Notes under the pieces: generated by a model
What the model saw: only the letters and a program-made list of their open reading frames with translations
What the model was told of the DNA's origin: nothing
The model's database searches: none
NCBI GenBank assembly: GCA_030670375.1
Contig: DAOVBT010000111.1
Span: 1-6,701, forward strand
Direction: 5' to 3'
Origin: Candidatus Aminicenantota bacterium
GTDB taxonomy: Bacteria > Acidobacteriota > Aminicenantia > Aminicenantales > Aminicenantaceae
Length of the DNA: 6,701 bases
In this document: one piece after another, positions 4,953 through 6,701 of the stretch
Position numbering within the stretch: position 1 is the stretch's first letter
Layout: each line of letters opens with the position of its first letter
Program-made: the position numbers and the translations under genes

Positions 4953-5939
4953 ATGCTGAATAGGTTCAAAGGCTGTCTTATCGGGCTGGCCATCGGGGAT
5001 GCATTAGGAGCACCCGTTGAGTTTCTGTCGTTTGAGAAAATAAAGGAAAAGTATGGGGAAAAAGGGATTGGGGAATTTGATGTTTGGGATGGATTCAAAC
5101 CTGGGTCCTACACGGATGATACACAGCTTTCTTTAGCCACGGCCAAGGGGTGTATCCATGCCCATTTTAACCTGATGAGGGAAGGGGAATCGCGCTCTCA
5201 AGAATTTGTGTACAAAAGGTATTCGGAGTGGCTTGAGAACTTGAAAGATCCTTTCCAGGTAAGACATCCTGGATATACCTGTATGAATGTCCTGCAGAGC
5301 GGAGAAAGAGGGTCAATCGGAAATCCGATCAATGACAGCACCGAGGCTTCCGGATTGCTGCGTACTGCGTCCGTGGGTTTGGCCTTCCCGCCAGGAATGG
5401 CGTTCAGGGAAGGAGCAGATTACGCAGCCTTGACCCATGGTCATCCGTCCGCTTATTTTGCGGCTGGATTTTTTGCAGAGATCGTTGCCCAAATCATCGA
5501 GGGGAAATCCCTTCAGGATGCCGCTGAGCTTAGTATCGAGCAGCTTGTTGCTTTTGACAATCATGAGGATTTGCTCCAATCCTTGGAAAAAGCCTTGGAA
5601 TTTTTCATTAATCAAACACCCGTTGAGGAATCTATTCCTGAATTGGGGGAGGGTGTCACGGCTGGAGAAGCCCTTGCAATAGGCGTGTTCTGTTCATTGA
5701 AACATGTCTTTGAATTCCCAGAGGGTGTACAGGCAGCGGTTAACCATTCCGGGGCAAGCACAACGAGTGGTTTGGTAACGGGAGCTATTCTAGGTACACT
5801 CCTCGGGCATGAGGCTATCATTGACTCATGGAGTTCACAAGTAGAAAATTCACAGGAAATAATCGAAATTGCCGAAGACATGCACAAAGTCTTTAAGCAA
5901 GGCGAAAGAATTTCTTTTGAAAAATATTCGTTAGAATAG
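4953..5939 (+). CDS. ADP-ribosylglycohydrolase family protein lacking second metal motif
   Basis: A 328-residue all-helical protein of the ADP-ribosylglycohydrolase (DraG/ARH) family, which removes ADP-ribose from proteins or metabolites using two magnesium ions. It shows the N-terminal FKGCLIGLAIGDALGAPVEF, the first metal motif Y-T54-D55-D56-T57-Q, the central THGHPSAYFAAGFFAEIV and the late GEALAIGVFCSLKH. The second metal motif, normally GDxDT before a Gly-rich helix, reads G267-A-S-T270-T: both aspartates are replaced (A268, T270) while the flanking NHSG and TGAILGTLLG are kept. Activity may therefore be lost or changed. Two base changes per codon separate each from Asp, so a single sequencing error is unlikely. 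The ATG at 4953 has GGAG 6 bases upstream and fits the family N-terminus; a TTG-started frame from 4887 is less likely. Stands alone; divergent from the DUF4097-type gene. Confidence 0.88.
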   Translation: MLNRFKGCLIGLAIGDALGAPVEFLSFEKIKEKYGEKGIGEFDVWDGFKPGSYTDDTQLSLATAKGCIHAHFNLMREGESRSQEFVYKRYSEWLENLKDPFQVRHPGYTCMNVLQSGERGSIGNPINDSTEASGLLRTASVGLAFPPGMAFREGADYAALTHGHPSAYFAAGFFAEIVAQIIEGKSLQDAAELSIEQLVAFDNHEDLLQSLEKALEFFINQTPVEESIPELGEGVTAGEALAIGVFCSLKHVFEFPEGVQAAVNHSGASTTSGLVTGAILGTLLGHEAIIDSWSSQVENSQEIIEIAEDMHKVFKQGERISFEKYSLE

Positions 5940-6001
5940 AACACGATAGATTAATCAGCTAATTGTCCTCAATTCTCCGAGCTGGGTTGGATATAGGATG
6001 A

Positions 6002-6701
6002 TCAGGCGAGTTCTGACAGAACAGCGTCAAGAAAATCCCAGAATTTTTCAACAGATCCCACATGCACCCGTTCCTCCGGAGAATGAGGGTGTTCTATCGT
6101 GGGACCGAAGGAAATCATGTCCATCCCAGGAAATTTCTCACCGATGATCCCGCATTCCAAGCCTGCGTGAATAGCTTCCACTTCAGCCTCTTTTTGAAAC
6201 CGCCTGTTGTAGACTTTTTTGCAAATTTGCAATATTTTCGACTGAAGATTGGGTGTCCATGCGGGATAGCCTTCAGGTTGTGCGAGGTCTGCTCCGACAA
6301 TCTCACATAGTGCGGCGATGGTGTTGCGTGTTGCTTCCAGTGCTGATGCGACCGAACTGCGGCTGCTGCTGATGACTTGGGCATGGTCCGAGTGTGTATT
6401 AACGATCGCCATGTTGGTTGATGTTTCCACAAGGCCCTCAATCTCTGGATGCATGGAAATGACTCCATGAGGGAGGATGAGGAGAAAATCGAGAAACATC
6501 TTTTGGGAATCTTCGGTCAACGGGGCCTTTGTATTCTCTTCAGATTTTTCGAACGTGAATTTGGCCTCTTTTTCTACAGCTCTAAACTCGTTATAAATGT
6601 TGTCGAAAGATTGCTTGAAGGAGGATTGTAGAGATTCTATCTGTGCAGAATCGACATAAATGTCTGCCCAAGCCTCCCTTGGAATAGCGTTTCGCTTGTT
6701 G
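6002..6701 (-). CDS. pepD: Aminoacyl-histidine dipeptidase (PepD, M20 family), C-terminal part
   Basis: The last 232 residues are present; the N-terminus is beyond the right edge (E. coli PepD has 485 residues). The fragment begins NKRNAIPREAWADIYV, matching the PepD NKRNAIPREA block. It continues through ILPHGVISMHPEIEGLVETS, the SSSRSSVASALE strand, EGYPAWTPN, HAGLECGIIGEKFPGMDMIS and finally FGPTIEHPHSPEERVHVGSV. The His of PHSPEE corresponds to the catalytic-domain zinc ligand H461 in E. coli; the other ligands lie in the missing part. PepD is a cytosolic dinuclear zinc peptidase that cleaves Xaa-His dipeptides such as carnosine and other dipeptides. The reading frame is open across the right edge, so the apparent TTG start near 6520 is internal and not real. 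It converges on the ADP-ribosylglycohydrolase gene across 62 bases in which no terminator is evident. Confidence 0.93.
   Translation of the reverse strand, partial: NKRNAIPREAWADIYVDSAQIESLQSSFKQSFDNIYNEFRAVEKEAKFTFEKSEENTKAPLTEDSQKMFLDFLLILPHGVISMHPEIEGLVETSTNMAIVNTHSDHAQVISSSRSSVASALEATRNTIAALCEIVGADLAQPEGYPAWTPNLQSKILQICKKVYNRRFQKEAEVEAIHAGLECGIIGEKFPGMDMISFGPTIEHPHSPEERVHVGSVEKFWDFLDAVLSELA

Noticed and set aside
6518..6520. TTG at 6520 as the start of a 172-residue protein
   Set aside because: The frame stays open to the window edge, and the upstream residues match PepD (NKRNAIPREA), so this is an internal codon of a gene cut by the edge.

Overview
The window is bacterial chromosome-like DNA of moderate GC content: tightly packed genes, strong AGGAG-type ribosome binding sites and recognisable sigma70-type promoters. 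The gene styles (a PAS domain with a CSDN...LC..CP signature fused to GGDEF, an FmdB protein with a Cys-rich tail, a single-domain response regulator) suggest a Desulfobacterota/deltaproteobacteria-like or otherwise deep-branching Gram-negative organism. That assignment is a weak inference; nothing here fixes the taxon. There is no rRNA, tRNA, CRISPR array, insertion sequence or phage structural gene.

Left block, minus strand, read right to left: a PAS-GGDEF protein (1539-2480); a 286-base gap with a candidate promoter; then a compact run of RidA (788-1252), a CheY-like response regulator (410-787, starting directly after the RidA stop), an FmdB zinc-ribbon protein (183-401) and the N-terminus of a hydantoinase A/oxoprolinase family protein cut by the left edge (1-157). 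RidA, FmdB and HyuA families often go with amide, imine or hydantoin nitrogen chemistry, so this looks like a small nitrogen-metabolism operon with an embedded signalling protein. The RidA gene has two in-frame starts, each with its own AAAGGAG site; the longer form adds a Tat-like twin-arginine leader.

Centre: the PAS-GGDEF gene is divergent from an XRE/ImmA-IrrE regulator-peptidase gene (2641-3738). Their shared 160-base spacer carries two back-to-back promoters with identical hexamers and spacing (TTGACT, 17 bases, TATAAA). The two -35 boxes lie inside an imperfect inverted repeat, which makes co-regulation, possibly by the XRE protein, a good hypothesis. The GGDEF protein has lost the two glycines of its signature but keeps the RxxD I-site, so it may read c-di-GMP rather than make it.

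Right block: a secreted or lipid-anchored DUF4097-type beta-repeat protein (3824-4780, minus) with a nearly perfect 18-residue TSGGS repeat; a divergent ADP-ribosylglycohydrolase family protein (4953-5939, plus) that keeps the first metal motif but lacks both aspartates of the second; and the C-terminal two-fifths or so of a PepD-type aminoacyl-histidine dipeptidase (6002-6701, minus), cut by the right edge. These look like independent transcription units.
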